From positions 124,001-188,000 of the forward strand of contig NZ_CP114052.1 in NCBI RefSeq assembly GCF_027125355.1: 64,000 nt of DNA, in the 5' to 3' direction. The notes under the pieces are model-generated. The model made no database searches. It saw only the letters and a program-made list of their open reading frames with translations, and was not told where the DNA came from. Source of the DNA: Peptostreptococcus equinus (GTDB taxonomy: Bacteria; Bacillota; Clostridia; Peptostreptococcales; Peptostreptococcaceae). Each line of letters begins with the position of its first letter. Positions within the stretch are counted from its first letter, which is position 1. The position numbers were made by a program, and so were the translations under genes. This document shows, piece after piece, positions 43,120 through 52,860 of this stretch.

Positions 43120-46100
43120 ATGAATGATGTATTGGTATATCCATTGAAAAACAGTGGTGAATATAATGGTATACTGGATGCTATTAATAAAAAAGAACAT
43201 GTTCAGATAGTAGGCTTAATGCAAAATAGTAGGGCTAATATAGGCTATTCTATATTTAAAGATCAATCAAAACAGATGCTTTATGTAGCAAGTAGCGAAT
43301 ATGAAGCTAAAAAGATTTTTGAGGAATTAAGTGCTTATAATAAGTCAAAAGTAGAAATGTTACCATCAGACAATATTCTTTTTTATAATTTGGATGCAAG
43401 AGACAGAAAATTAGATGCTAGAAAATTAAAAGTATATTTGAAATTAGTAAAAAGAGAAAAGTCAATATTTGTTACATCTGTGGATGCATTGTCTAGAAAG
43501 TATGTTCCAAAGAAAATAATATTAGACAATGTTTTTAAATTAAAAATTGGGCAGACTATGGAGATGGATAAATTGAGTAAAATTCTCGTTAGTTTGGGTT
43601 ACCAGAGAGTTAGCAAGGTAGAAGGCTTTGGTCAATTTAGTATCAGAGGTGGGATTTTAGATGTATTTACATTACTATATGATTTTCCATTGCGATTTGA
43701 ATTTTTTGATGATGAGATTGATTCTATTAGAGAGTTTGATATTTATTCACAAAAATCGATATCAAAGAAAACTTCTGTGACAATTACACCATCTAGAGAA
43801 TTTATATATCCAGATCAAGTTGAGTTTGCAGTAGAGAAATTAAAAAGTGAATTAAGTGATAATGCAGATCCAGATGTTCTTAGAAATATTGAAAGAATCG
43901 AGTCAAAAGAATATTTTGATGGAATGGAAAATTATATAGATTATATATATGGTGATGTTGATAAATCCTTATTTGAATTTTTAGATGAAGATGCCATAAT
44001 ATTTATTGATGATTTCAATAGATATAGGGAAAGGTTTAAAAATATTGCTTCTGAATTTAAAGAAAATTATATTTTAAATTTAGAAAGAGGATTAGCATTA
44101 AAAACTCAAGGTAGTTTACTTCATTCATTGGAGGAATTAAACCACTATATTGGCAATAGAAGCATATTAATGAATACATTGCTAAATAAGACCATTAATG
44201 ATATGGGAATAAATAGGGTTGTATCTATAGATTCTAGAGAAATACCAAGCTATAATGGTAAAATTGATATGCTAGTTGAAGAGTTAAAAAGACTTAGACA
44301 TTCAGGATATAAGACTATAATAGCTACATATTCTAGTGAAAGAGCAAAAAAGATAAGTAAGATATTAATAGAAAATGAAATAGATAATATATATACTACC
44401 AGTAGAGATGTAGAAATAAAAAGTTCTCAAATAATAGTGGTACCAGCTAATATAAGTCAAGGTTTTCAATATCCTTCGATAAAATTTCAAATAATTACGG
44501 ATAAGGAATTGGTTGGTTCAAACAAGTCTGGTGTGAAGAAAAAGAGAACCAAAAAGAAAAATTCTTCAAAGATAGAATCCTTTATGGATTTAAAGGTAGG
44601 CGACTATGTAGTTCATGAGAATAGTGGTGTTGGTAAATATACTGGCATAGAACAAATAAGTGTTGATGGAATAAAAAGAGACTATTTAAAAGTTATGTAT
44701 AATGGCGGTGATAGTCTATATGTACCTATAGATCAAATGGATAAAGTCCAAAAATATATAGGTGGAGATGTAGAAAAAGTAAAATTAAATAAATTAGGTA
44801 CACAGGAATGGTCAAAAGCAAAGAATAAGGTTAAAAAAGAGATAGAAGATATGACCAAGGAACTAGTAGAGCTATACGCCAAAAGAGAAAAGAGAAAAGG
44901 ATATAAATTCTCTAAAGATACTGTTTGGCAAAATGAATTTGAAGATAAGTTTCCATTTACAGAGACTGATGACCAGTTAAAGGCTATAAAAGAGACTAAA
45001 AAAGATATGGAATCTGTAAAGGCAATGGACAGATTAGTATGTGGAGATGTTGGTTACGGAAAAACAGAAGTAGCCATAAGAGCTATATTTAAAGCTGTTA
45101 TGGATGGTAAGCAAGTAGCTGTATTAGTGCCTACTACAATATTAGCTCAACAGCACTATAACACTTTTGTGGAAAGATTTGAAGATTATCCAATCAGAGT
45201 AGAGGTTCTAAGCAGGTTTAGAACCGCCAAACAACAAAAGCAAATCGTAGAAGATGCAAAAAAAGGTTTGGTAGACGTTTTGATAGGTACGCATAGAATT
45301 GTATCAAAGGATATAGATTTAAGTAAGCTAGGTCTAGTGGTAGTTGATGAAGAGCAAAGGTTCGGCGTAAAGCATAAAGAAGCTTTAAAAAAATTGAAAG
45401 TCGATGTTGATGTACTTACTTTATCTGCAACACCAATACCTAGAACACTTCATATGTCACTGAGTGGCATTAGAGATATGAGTATTATTGAAGAGCCACC
45501 TCAGGAAAGATATCCAGTACTTACATATGTAACAGAGGCTAAGGATAGTATAATACAAGATGAAATATTAAGAGAACTTGATAGACAAGGTCAGGTATTT
45601 TTTGTATATAACAGGGTGGAAGGCATAGAGCAAATGGCATCTAGAATCAAAAAGCTGGTGCCAGATGCAAGAGTTGGTGTAGCACACGGTAGGATGACTT
45701 CTAGTCAGCTGGAAAATACAGTCTTGTCTTTCTTGGCTAAAGAATTTGATGTTTTAGTATGTACTACAATAATAGAAACAGGAATGGATATAGCAAATGC
45801 TAACACCATAATAATCTATGATGCTGATAAGATGGGTCTTTCACAACTTTATCAGTTAAGAGGTAGAGTGGGAAGAAGTACAAAGCAAGGCTATGCTTAC
45901 TTGATGTATGAAAGAAATAAAGTCCTAAGTGAAGTAGCAGAGAAGAGATTAAAAGCTATAAAAGAATTTACTGAATTTGGTTCAGGATTTAAAGTTGCTA
46001 TGAGGGACCTTGAAATTAGAGGTGCTGGAGATGTTCTAGGATCTCAGCAACATGGTCATATGGCTGTAATAGGATATGAACTATATGTTAAAATGTTAAA

Positions 46101-46518
46101 TGAAGCAATTTCTAAGATTAAAGGAGAAGTTTTAATAGAAGATACAGATGTAGAATTAGACCTTAGTGTAAATGCATTTATACCAAGCTCTTATATTGAA
46201 GATGAAATATTGAAACTTGAAATGTACAAAAAAATTGCTACAATAGATAGTAAAGAAGATATGTATGAAATACAAGAAGAATTAGAAGATAGATTCTCTA
46301 ATATACCAAAGGAAACTCAAACATTATTAAATATAGCCTATATTAAATCTCTATGTAAAAGGCTAAAAATAAATAAGGTAAAGCAAAATGGAAAAGAGAT
46401 TAATTTAGAACCACTTACAAAATATATAAGTAGTGAGAGCAATGGTTATGATATAGTAATGGAACTTGAAGTTATGCTTGAGGGTTTTATAAAAAACAAA
46501 GAAAATACCAAAAATTAG
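43120..46518 (+). CDS. mfd: Transcription-repair coupling factor
   Basis: 1132-residue ATP-dependent translocase that displaces stalled RNA polymerase and recruits UvrA. UvrB-like N-terminal domains are followed by the RNA-polymerase-interaction domain (GDYVVHENSGVGKYTGIE, ~490-560). The RecG-like motor has Walker A GDVGYGKT (642-649), DEEQ (743-746), LSATPIPRTLHM and RGRVGRS, and the C-terminal TRCF domain comes last. Length is normal. The first ATG is not preceded by a strong ribosome binding site (GGTGAAG), in line with coupling to pth. Confidence 0.98.
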   Translation: MNDVLVYPLKNSGEYNGILDAINKKEHVQIVGLMQNSRANIGYSIFKDQSKQMLYVASSEYEAKKIFEELSAYNKSKVEMLPSDNILFYNLDARDRKLDARKLKVYLKLVKREKSIFVTSVDALSRKYVPKKIILDNVFKLKIGQTMEMDKLSKILVSLGYQRVSKVEGFGQFSIRGGILDVFTLLYDFPLRFEFFDDEIDSIREFDIYSQKSISKKTSVTITPSREFIYPDQVEFAVEKLKSELSDNADPDVLRNIERIESKEYFDGMENYIDYIYGDVDKSLFEFLDEDAIIFIDDFNRYRERFKNIASEFKENYILNLERGLALKTQGSLLHSLEELNHYIGNRSILMNTLLNKTINDMGINRVVSIDSREIPSYNGKIDMLVEELKRLRHSGYKTIIATYSSERAKKISKILIENEIDNIYTTSRDVEIKSSQIIVVPANISQGFQYPSIKFQIITDKELVGSNKSGVKKKRTKKKNSSKIESFMDLKVGDYVVHENSGVGKYTGIEQISVDGIKRDYLKVMYNGGDSLYVPIDQMDKVQKYIGGDVEKVKLNKLGTQEWSKAKNKVKKEIEDMTKELVELYAKREKRKGYKFSKDTVWQNEFEDKFPFTETDDQLKAIKETKKDMESVKAMDRLVCGDVGYGKTEVAIRAIFKAVMDGKQVAVLVPTTILAQQHYNTFVERFEDYPIRVEVLSRFRTAKQQKQIVEDAKKGLVDVLIGTHRIVSKDIDLSKLGLVVVDEEQRFGVKHKEALKKLKVDVDVLTLSATPIPRTLHMSLSGIRDMSIIEEPPQERYPVLTYVTEAKDSIIQDEILRELDRQGQVFFVYNRVEGIEQMASRIKKLVPDARVGVAHGRMTSSQLENTVLSFLAKEFDVLVCTTIIETGMDIANANTIIIYDADKMGLSQLYQLRGRVGRSTKQGYAYLMYERNKVLSEVAEKRLKAIKEFTEFGSGFKVAMRDLEIRGAGDVLGSQQHGHMAVIGYELYVKMLNEAISKIKGEVLIEDTDVELDLSVNAFIPSSYIEDEILKLEMYKKIATIDSKEDMYEIQEELEDRFSNIPKETQTLLNIAYIKSLCKRLKINKVKQNGKEINLEPLTKYISSESNGYDIVMELEVMLEGFIKNKENTKN

Positions 46519-46528
46519 GAGGTAGTAA

Positions 46529-47587
46529 ATGAAAAAAATTTTAGCAATATTATTAGCGTGTAGTGTAGCATTATCTACTGTAGCTTGTTCTGGTGGATCA
46601 GTAGCTACTGTAGATGGAAAGTCAATATCTAAAAGTGAATTTAAAAAAGAATTAAAGCTTAATAAATGGATATATCAAATGCAATATGGAGATGGAATCT
46701 GGAAACAGATGGAAATGCAGGATAAAAACTATAAAGAAACGATAAAGAAGAATGTATTAGAATCTCTTATCCAGAAAAAATTATATTTAAGTCACGCTGA
46801 AAAGAATAAAATTAAGCCAGATGAAAAAATGTTAAAGCAATATAAAGAGCAGAATAAGAAAATGTTAGAAGATAAAAACACTAAAAAAAGCATGGATGAA
46901 GCTGGTGTGACAGAAGATATGCTAGATAATTATGCAAAAGATGCAGCCACTTTGGCAGCTTTTTATTCTGACCTAGAGAAGAAGTCTGCACCTAATGATA
47001 AAGAATTGAAAGAATACTATGATAAAAATAACAAAAAAATAGATGCTTCTCATATATTAATATCGACAACAGCAAAAGATGGAAAGCCTGTATCAGAAAA
47101 GGAAAAAGCTGAGTTAAAGAAAAAAGCTGAAGAAATACAAAAAAAAGCAAAAGATGGAGAAGATTTCTCTAAGCTTGCTAAAGAAAATTCACAGGATCCA
47201 GGTTCAGTAGCAAAGGGTGGAGAACTTGGTGAGTTTGGCAAGGGTGTAATGGCACCGGCATTTGAAAAAGCAGCTTTCAACTTAAAAGAGGGTGAAGTAT
47301 CAGATGTAGTAGAAACTCAATTTGGTTATCATATAATCAAACTGAATAAAGTAGTAAACATTGACTTTGAAAAAGCAAAGGGTGAATTAAAGACTACTTT
47401 AACGCAAGAAAAAGCACAGAAAACAGTGAGTGATATACAATCAAAAGCTAAGATTAAAAAAGATGAAGAGGCATTAAAGAAAATAGATTTTGGCAAAATA
47501 CCAGAAGCTAAGAATACAGAAAAAAAAGATACAAATAATAAAAATTCATCTACACAATCAAAGAAAGATGAAGAAAAGAAAAAATAA
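46529..47587 (+). CDS. PrsA-type foldase lipoprotein (parvulin peptidyl-prolyl isomerase)
   Basis: 352 residues. A lipoprotein signal peptide ends in STVAC, with lipidated Cys20. A SurA/PrsA N-terminal chaperone region follows, then a parvulin PPIC domain from ~172 (ASHILIST, SKLAKENSQDPGSVAKGGEL, QFGYHIIKL). A Lys/Asn/Ser-rich tail ends the protein. It would sit on the outer face of the membrane and help fold secreted proteins. AGGAGG precedes the ATG, 10 bp after mfd. Bacillus has spoVT at this position. Confidence 0.93.
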   Translation: MKKILAILLACSVALSTVACSGGSVATVDGKSISKSEFKKELKLNKWIYQMQYGDGIWKQMEMQDKNYKETIKKNVLESLIQKKLYLSHAEKNKIKPDEKMLKQYKEQNKKMLEDKNTKKSMDEAGVTEDMLDNYAKDAATLAAFYSDLEKKSAPNDKELKEYYDKNNKKIDASHILISTTAKDGKPVSEKEKAELKKKAEEIQKKAKDGEDFSKLAKENSQDPGSVAKGGELGEFGKGVMAPAFEKAAFNLKEGEVSDVVETQFGYHIIKLNKVVNIDFEKAKGELKTTLTQEKAQKTVSDIQSKAKIKKDEEALKKIDFGKIPEAKNTEKKDTNNKNSSTQSKKDEEKKK

Positions 47588-47599
47588 TTTAATATTATT

Positions 47600-47628
47600 A
47601 AGAGCCGATATTTTTGTCGGCTCTTTTA
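47600..47628 (+). terminator. Terminator after prsA-like gene
   Basis: AAGAGCCGA/TCGGCTCTT stem with an 8-nt loop, then TTAT. Confidence 0.88.
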
Positions 47629-47670
47629 TGTTTATCAATACTTATTTTAATGTAATATTTAATAAATCTG

Positions 47671-47679
47671 TGGTATAAT
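47671..47679 (+). promoter_or_regulatory. Extended -10 promoter of the flippase gene
   Basis: TGGTATAAT, 53 bp upstream of the start codon, without a clear -35. Confidence 0.55.
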
Positions 47680-47731
47680 ATTTCTTATCTGTGTAAAAGT
47701 AAAAGAGGTTTTTATATAAATGGAGGTAGAA

Positions 47732-49348
47732 ATGAGAACAGAGAGTAAGACAAGCACCTTTATAAAAGGTACCTTAATTCTAGGTGCTGCGGGTGTAATA
47801 ATAAAAATACTAGGTGCAATATTTAGAATACCACTTAGCAATTTAATTGGTTCAGAAGGTATGGGTTATTATCAGACCGCATACCCAGTATATACATTGT
47901 TTTTAACACTTGCTACTGCAGGATTTCCTACAGCAATAGCAAAGTTAGTGTCTGAACAGGCAGCCCTTGGTAATCACAAGGGAGCAAATGATATCTTTAA
48001 GATAACTCATTTGATGTTATTCTTAACAGGTTTTGTAACATTTATAGTCTTGTTTTTTGGAGCAGAGTTTATAGTAGGTAATGTACAACACAATCCAAAT
48101 GCAATATCAGCTATGCATGCAATTGCTCCAGCTTTATTGATTGTTCCATCTATGTCAGCTTATAGAGGTTATTATCAAGGATATCAAAAAATGTCAAGAA
48201 TAGCACTTTCTCAGATAATTGAACAGATATTTAGAGTATTTTTAGGTCTGACTTTGGCATTTATATTAATGAAACAGTTTGGTCCAAAACTTGGTGCAGC
48301 TGGTGGTATATCAGGTGCTTCAATAGGTGCCTTTGCATCATTCTTGTTTTTGGTATTTGTATATATAAAAGATAGTAAAGAAAGAAAAGTACTTATGGAC
48401 TCTAGTGTAGGGTATGTAAAACAGAGTACAAAGAGAGTTATAATAAAAATAGTGAAGGTAGTTATACCAATCAGTATAGGTGCTTGTGTAATGCCTTTAG
48501 TAAATGTTGTAGACACTGTAATAGTTATAGCAAGGTTAGAAGCGGCAGGTTTTACTAGAATGGCAGCGAATTCTCTATTAGGTCAGTTAACAGGTATGGG
48601 TATACCTATAATTTCAATGCCTATGATATTTACGACAGCAATAGGAATGAGTTTGGTGCCAGCAATTTCAGAGTCTTATACATTAAAAAAATTTGACGAT
48701 GCCCGTAAAAATGCTAAAATAGCATTTAAAATAACCTTGTTATTATTGTTGCCTTGTACCTTTGGTTTAGCAGCTATTGCATCACCAATAATGGGACTTT
48801 TATTTCCTAAAGAATCATCAGTAATATTGGGATCGATTTTATTTACACTTGCGCCTGCATGTGTATTTTTAGGACTTCTATATACTTTTAATGGAATACT
48901 TCAAGGAATGGGCAAACCGATGATACCAGTTTATGCTTTGTTATGTGGTATAATTGGTAAGATAGTAATAAGTTATACACTTACAGCCATACCTTCAATA
49001 AATATATTGGGTTCTGCGTTTGGTACAGTAGCATCTTATTTAATAGCAGCAATTTTTGAATATGTGTATATAAAGAAGTCTTTAAATATAGAATTCAATA
49101 TTATGGATTACTTTATTAAACCTATAATAACTGTTATAATAATGTATCTTTCTGTTAGATTGGTTAATTATGGATTAGGTATGTTTATAGGTACCAAATT
49201 GTCAACTCTAATATCAATTGCTGTTGGTGGTATAGTGTATATATTAGTCCTTCTTGGAATAGGTGGAATAACTCAGAATGAAATTTTATCTATGCCAAAG
49301 GGAGATAAAATGTTAGCTAAGTTAAAAAAGGCAAAATTGATTAGATAA
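47732..49348 (+). CDS. MOP superfamily flippase (YabM/SpoVB/MurJ-like)
   Basis: 538-residue polytopic protein with about 14 transmembrane segments, typical of oligosaccharidyl-lipid flippases. IKGTLILGAAGVIIKILGAI at the N-terminus, GSEGMGYYQTAYPVY, ATAGFPTAIAKLVSEQ and YRGYYQGYQKM are characteristic of the SpoVB/YabM/MurJ branch. It may flip lipid II or a related glycolipid. The start at 47732 follows GGAGGTAGAA; an ATG at 47720 lies before that site. It is located between mfd and mazG as yabM is in Bacillus. Confidence 0.93.
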   Translation: MRTESKTSTFIKGTLILGAAGVIIKILGAIFRIPLSNLIGSEGMGYYQTAYPVYTLFLTLATAGFPTAIAKLVSEQAALGNHKGANDIFKITHLMLFLTGFVTFIVLFFGAEFIVGNVQHNPNAISAMHAIAPALLIVPSMSAYRGYYQGYQKMSRIALSQIIEQIFRVFLGLTLAFILMKQFGPKLGAAGGISGASIGAFASFLFLVFVYIKDSKERKVLMDSSVGYVKQSTKRVIIKIVKVVIPISIGACVMPLVNVVDTVIVIARLEAAGFTRMAANSLLGQLTGMGIPIISMPMIFTTAIGMSLVPAISESYTLKKFDDARKNAKIAFKITLLLLLPCTFGLAAIASPIMGLLFPKESSVILGSILFTLAPACVFLGLLYTFNGILQGMGKPMIPVYALLCGIIGKIVISYTLTAIPSINILGSAFGTVASYLIAAIFEYVYIKKSLNIEFNIMDYFIKPIITVIIMYLSVRLVNYGLGMFIGTKLSTLISIAVGGIVYILVLLGIGGITQNEILSMPKGDKMLAKLKKAKLIR

Positions 49349-49411
49349 AAATTATATAATTATATACAGAAAAATATATAATATAAACTATAAATAAAAT
49401 AAAAATTATTT

Positions 49412-49454
49412 AGGTTGTTCAAATTATTTAATAGTTTGAACAACCTTATTTTTT
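49412..49454 (+). terminator. Terminator or attenuator immediately before mazG
   Basis: 12-bp stem AGGTTGTTCAAA with its complement, loop of about 11 nt, then TATTTTTT ending 1 bp before the AGGAGG of mazG. There is no room for a promoter between it and mazG. Confidence 0.9.
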
Positions 49455-49464
49455 AGGAGGAATT

Positions 49465-50907
49465 ATGTCAATCACTATAGTTGGTCTAGGAGCTGGTGAC
49501 TTATCTCAAATAAGTTTTGCAGCTGTAAACGAATTGAAAAAAGATAAAAAAATATATCTTAGAACTGATAACCACCCTATCGTAGAATATTTGAACATTG
49601 AATATACATCTTTTGATGAATACTATGATAGATTAGAAAACTTTGAAGAAGTTTATGAAGCTATATCAGAAAAGATAGTAGAAGAGGGTAAAAAAGAAGA
49701 TATTATTTATGCTGTGCCCGGACATCCTAGAGTTGCAGAAAAGACAGTAAGCTTGATAGAAAAGTATGCAAAATTAGAAAACATAGAATTAGAAATAATT
49801 GCTTCAATGAGTTTTATTGATGCCATGTATAATTATCTTGGATTTGATCCATCTGATGGATTCACATTAATTGATGCATTTGAAGTAAGAAGGAAAAATT
49901 TGGATTCTGAATCTAATATAATTATTACACAGGTATATGATAGATATATAGCTTCAAATGTAAAACTAAAGCTTATGGATTATTATGATGATGAACAAGA
50001 CGTATGGCTAGTGAAATCTGCAGGTATTAAAAATTTAGAATATAAGAAAAAAGTGCATTTGTATGATTTAGATTCAATAAAAAATGAGTTTGATCATTTA
50101 ACTAGTCTATATATACCTAAATCTGATAAAAAAAGATTTATGGATATAGAAGATTTGATTGAAATTACTAAAAAGCTTAGAAGTGAAGATGGATGTCCTT
50201 GGGATAAAGAGCAAAGCCATGGTTCTTTGAAGAGATATATTGTTGAAGAGGCCTATGAATTGGTAGAAGCTATAGAAGAAGATGATATAGATGGAATAAT
50301 AGAAGAATTAGGAGATATATTATATCAAGTTACCATACATTCACAAATAGGTATAGAAGAAGGCTATTTTGATATATATGAAGTTAGTAATGCCATTAGT
50401 AAAAAAATGATAGATAGGCATGCTCATGTATTTGATAAAGAAAATGCGGACAATAGTTTGACTTGGGAAGAAAAAAAGATGATTGAAAAAAATGAAACAA
50501 AAATAACTGAATCTATAAAAAGAACAGTAAAATCTTTACCAGGTCTTATGAAAGCAGAAAAAATACAGGATAAAGCAGCAAAAGTAGGTTTTGATTGGGA
50601 TAGTATTGAACCAGTATTTGATAAAGTATTAGAAGAATATAATGAATTTTTAGTTGAGTATAAAAACTTTGATAAGCAAAAAATGAAAAATGAATTCGGA
50701 GACTTATTATTTTCTTTGGTTAACCTTGCTAGATTCTTGAAAATAGATCCAGAAGAAGCTATACAGTTAACTAATCATAAGTTTATCAGTAGATTTGAGT
50801 ATGTGGAAAATGCAATATTAGAATCAGGAAAAACTTTTGAAGATGTCGACTTGAACACTATGGATATATATTGGAATGAAGCTAAGAAAATTGATGTATG
50901 CAAATAA
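49465..50907 (+). CDS. MazG family NTP pyrophosphohydrolase with tetrapyrrole methylase domain (YabN-like)
   Basis: 480-residue fusion. Residues ~1-215 are a tetrapyrrole (SAM) methylase-fold domain (ITIVGLGAGDLSQIS, YAVPGHPRVAEKTV). Residues ~225-480 are MazG, with EDGCPWDKEQSHGSLKRYI, VEEAYELVEAI and EELGDILYQV carrying the metal-binding Glu/Asp residues, and a second MazG-like segment (EFGDLLFSLVNLARFL). It hydrolyses NTPs, perhaps aberrant ones or ppGpp. This fusion is typical of Firmicute YabN. A terminator hairpin abuts its ribosome binding site. Confidence 0.95.
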   Translation: MSITIVGLGAGDLSQISFAAVNELKKDKKIYLRTDNHPIVEYLNIEYTSFDEYYDRLENFEEVYEAISEKIVEEGKKEDIIYAVPGHPRVAEKTVSLIEKYAKLENIELEIIASMSFIDAMYNYLGFDPSDGFTLIDAFEVRRKNLDSESNIIITQVYDRYIASNVKLKLMDYYDDEQDVWLVKSAGIKNLEYKKKVHLYDLDSIKNEFDHLTSLYIPKSDKKRFMDIEDLIEITKKLRSEDGCPWDKEQSHGSLKRYIVEEAYELVEAIEEDDIDGIIEELGDILYQVTIHSQIGIEEGYFDIYEVSNAISKKMIDRHAHVFDKENADNSLTWEEKKMIEKNETKITESIKRTVKSLPGLMKAEKIQDKAAKVGFDWDSIEPVFDKVLEEYNEFLVEYKNFDKQKMKNEFGDLLFSLVNLARFLKIDPEEAIQLTNHKFISRFEYVENAILESGKTFEDVDLNTMDIYWNEAKKIDVCK

Positions 50908-51117
50908 TTAAAGTTATTTTTAAAAATATGTTATATTATGGTTAATACATACTAAATACTTATAAAAGTGTATAAATCTATCAAAGAACTGTACAGGCCA
51001 TATATCAATGCATATGAATTATAATTAAAAAATATATGTGCTTTAAAAAAATAAAATTGAAAATAAAGTGAAAAAATCGATTTTTATGGGTAAAAATATA
51101 AAAATTAATAAAAAACA
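50908..51117. other. Gap between mazG and the hup promoter
   Basis: AT-rich intergenic sequence with no gene, clear terminator or recognisable RNA structure. Confidence 0.5.
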
Positions 51118-51146
51118 TTGAAATATAGCCAAATCTTATGTATAAT
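51118..51146 (+). promoter_or_regulatory. hup promoter
   Basis: TTGAAA (51118-51123), 17-bp spacer, TATAAT (51141-51146): near-perfect sigma-A promoter, as expected for an abundant protein. Confidence 0.9.
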
Positions 51147-51209
51147 AAGGTTGTCAACTAGATAAAAATGAGATTTAGGTTGTAAAATATATTACAGGAG
51201 GTAATTATT

Positions 51210-51488
51210 GTGAACAAAGCAGAATTAGTAGCAAAAATGGCAGAAAAGAGTAACTTAACTAAGAAGGAAAGTGAATTATCTTTAAATGCTTTCATGAAAG
51301 TTGTAGAAGAAACTTTAGTAGCTGGAGAAAAAGTTCAGTTAGTAGGATTCGGAACTTTCGAAACTAGACAGAGAGCTGCTAGATCAGGAAGAAACCCAAG
51401 AAAGCCTGAAGAAGTTATTGAAATACCAGCTTCTAAGGCACCAGTATTCAAGGCTGGTAAGGGTCTTAAAGAATTAGTAAATAAGTAA
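51210..51488 (+). CDS. hup: DNA-binding protein HU
   Basis: 92-residue histone-like nucleoid protein that bends DNA as a dimer. NKAELVAKMAEKSNLTKKE, VQLVGFGTFETRQRAARSGR and NPRKPEEVIEIPASKAPVFK cover the helical base and the two beta arms with the conserved proline. GTG start after AGGAGG. Own promoter and terminator. Confidence 0.98.
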   Translation: MNKAELVAKMAEKSNLTKKESELSLNAFMKVVEETLVAGEKVQLVGFGTFETRQRAARSGRNPRKPEEVIEIPASKAPVFKAGKGLKELVNK

Positions 51489-51510
51489 GAAAATCTATAT
51501 AAGATTTGAT

Positions 51511-51546
51511 AGTATTGGTGAGGTATCTTGCCAATACTTTTTTTTG
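51511..51546 (+). terminator. Terminator after hup
   Basis: AGTATTGG/CCAATACT stem followed by eight T. Confidence 0.9.
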
Positions 51547-51549
51547 ATT

Positions 51550-51578
51550 TTGATAAACTAATTCATATATGTTATAAT
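51550..51578 (+). promoter_or_regulatory. rqcP-ppx-galU-rho promoter
   Basis: TTGATA (51550-51555), 17-bp spacer, TATAAT (51573-51578). It leaves a 5' UTR of roughly 100 nt before rqcP. Confidence 0.82.
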
Positions 51579-51683
51579 ATACAGATTAGTTATAAAAAAT
51601 ATTTGTTTTAAATTCACATATAACAAGTATTGTATAGATATAGTTTGAAAAAATTAAAGAATACTGAAAATAGGAAGTGAAAT

Positions 51684-51923
51684 ATGAGATTAGATAAATT
51701 TTTAAAAGTTTCTAGAATAATAAAAAGAAGAACAGTAGCAAAAGAGGCTTGTGAAAAAGGCATGGTAGAAATAAATGGAAAAACAGCTAAATCATCTACA
51801 GAAGTAAAAGTTGGAGATATATTAAAGTTGACTTTTGGAGAAAAAGTAGTGGAGTATAGAATTACTCAGATAAAGGAACATGTTTTAAAAGATCAAGCCA
51901 AAGAAATGTATGAAGCTATTTAG
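51684..51923 (+). CDS. rqcP: S4-domain ribosome quality-control protein RqcP (YabO)
   Basis: 79-residue, single S4 RNA-binding domain: MRLDKFLKVSRIIKRRTVAKE, GMVEINGKTAKSS, VKVGDILKL. Bacillus RqcP (YabO) binds stalled 50S subunits with RqcH and promotes alanine tailing of trapped nascent chains. It is followed after only 7 bp by ppx; the yabP, yabQ and divIC genes normally next in spore formers are missing. Confidence 0.93.
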   Translation: MRLDKFLKVSRIIKRRTVAKEACEKGMVEINGKTAKSSTEVKVGDILKLTFGEKVVEYRITQIKEHVLKDQAKEMYEAI

Positions 51924-51930
51924 GTGAAAT

Positions 51931-52845
51931 ATGAGATACGGAATAATCGATTTAGGTAGCAATTCAATGAGGCTATTATTAGCTGACTACGAAAATGGTT
52001 GCTTATACAATAGAGAAAAAATAATCAATACAACTAGATTGGGTAAAGGCATTGACCAATCTGGAAATATCAGCAATGAATCCATGGAAATAAATTTAAA
52101 GTCGCTAGAAGAATTTAATAGTATATGCAAAGAGAAATCTTGTGATAAGATTTACTGTATGGGAACCGCTGCACTTAGAAATGCTAAAAACAGCAGTATA
52201 TTTGTAAAAAAAGCAAAAGAAAGAATAGGATTGGACATACAGATAATAGATGGTGAAAAAGAAGCTCTATTGGGATTTCTAGGAGTTATTTGCGGTATTA
52301 GCGAGTTGGATTCACAGATATTAGTAGTTGATATAGGTGGGGGGTCAACTGAATTTATTATTGGAGATTCTAAAGGGATTCAATATAAAAAAAGTCTAAA
52401 TATAGGTGCACTTAGCCTAAGTGATAAGTTTATTAAATCCTACCCAACTGATGCTAGTACTATTGAATCAATAGAAAAGGAAATAAAAAATAAAATTTTT
52501 ATAGTAATAGATGAAATAAAAAAAATTGGTAATTTGCGATTGATAGGCATAGGGGGAACTATTACTTCTATATCAGCTATTGAACAAGAATTGGGAGTAT
52601 ATTCAATGGATAAGATACATATGAGTAAAATAAGAAGTTCTCAAATTGCAAATCAAATAAATAAAATAAAGAAGATGTCTATAGAAGAAATAAGACAATT
52701 AAAAGGTCTACAAAAGAAAAGAGCAGAAATAATTTTATGTGGAGAGATGATTTTATATGAAATTATAAAATCTTTGTGCATAGAAGAAATATTAGTAAGT
52801 GAATATGATAATTTAGAAGGCTATATAAAAAATATGGATTTATAA
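51931..52845 (+). CDS. Ppx/GppA family exopolyphosphatase
   Basis: 304 residues of the ASKHA (actin-like) fold. GIIDLGSNSMRLLLADY and VVDIGGGSTEFIIG are the two phosphate-binding loops; GTAALRNAKN, IDGEKEAL and GIGGTITSISAIE also fit. It hydrolyses polyphosphate or pppGpp; the short form lacks the C-terminal HD-type domain of E. coli Ppx. It lies in the rqcP-ppx-galU-rho unit. Confidence 0.92.
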   Translation: MRYGIIDLGSNSMRLLLADYENGCLYNREKIINTTRLGKGIDQSGNISNESMEINLKSLEEFNSICKEKSCDKIYCMGTAALRNAKNSSIFVKKAKERIGLDIQIIDGEKEALLGFLGVICGISELDSQILVVDIGGGSTEFIIGDSKGIQYKKSLNIGALSLSDKFIKSYPTDASTIESIEKEIKNKIFIVIDEIKKIGNLRLIGIGGTITSISAIEQELGVYSMDKIHMSKIRSSQIANQINKIKKMSIEEIRQLKGLQKKRAEIILCGEMILYEIIKSLCIEEILVSEYDNLEGYIKNMDL

Positions 52846-52860
52846 ATAAGGAGACAACTT

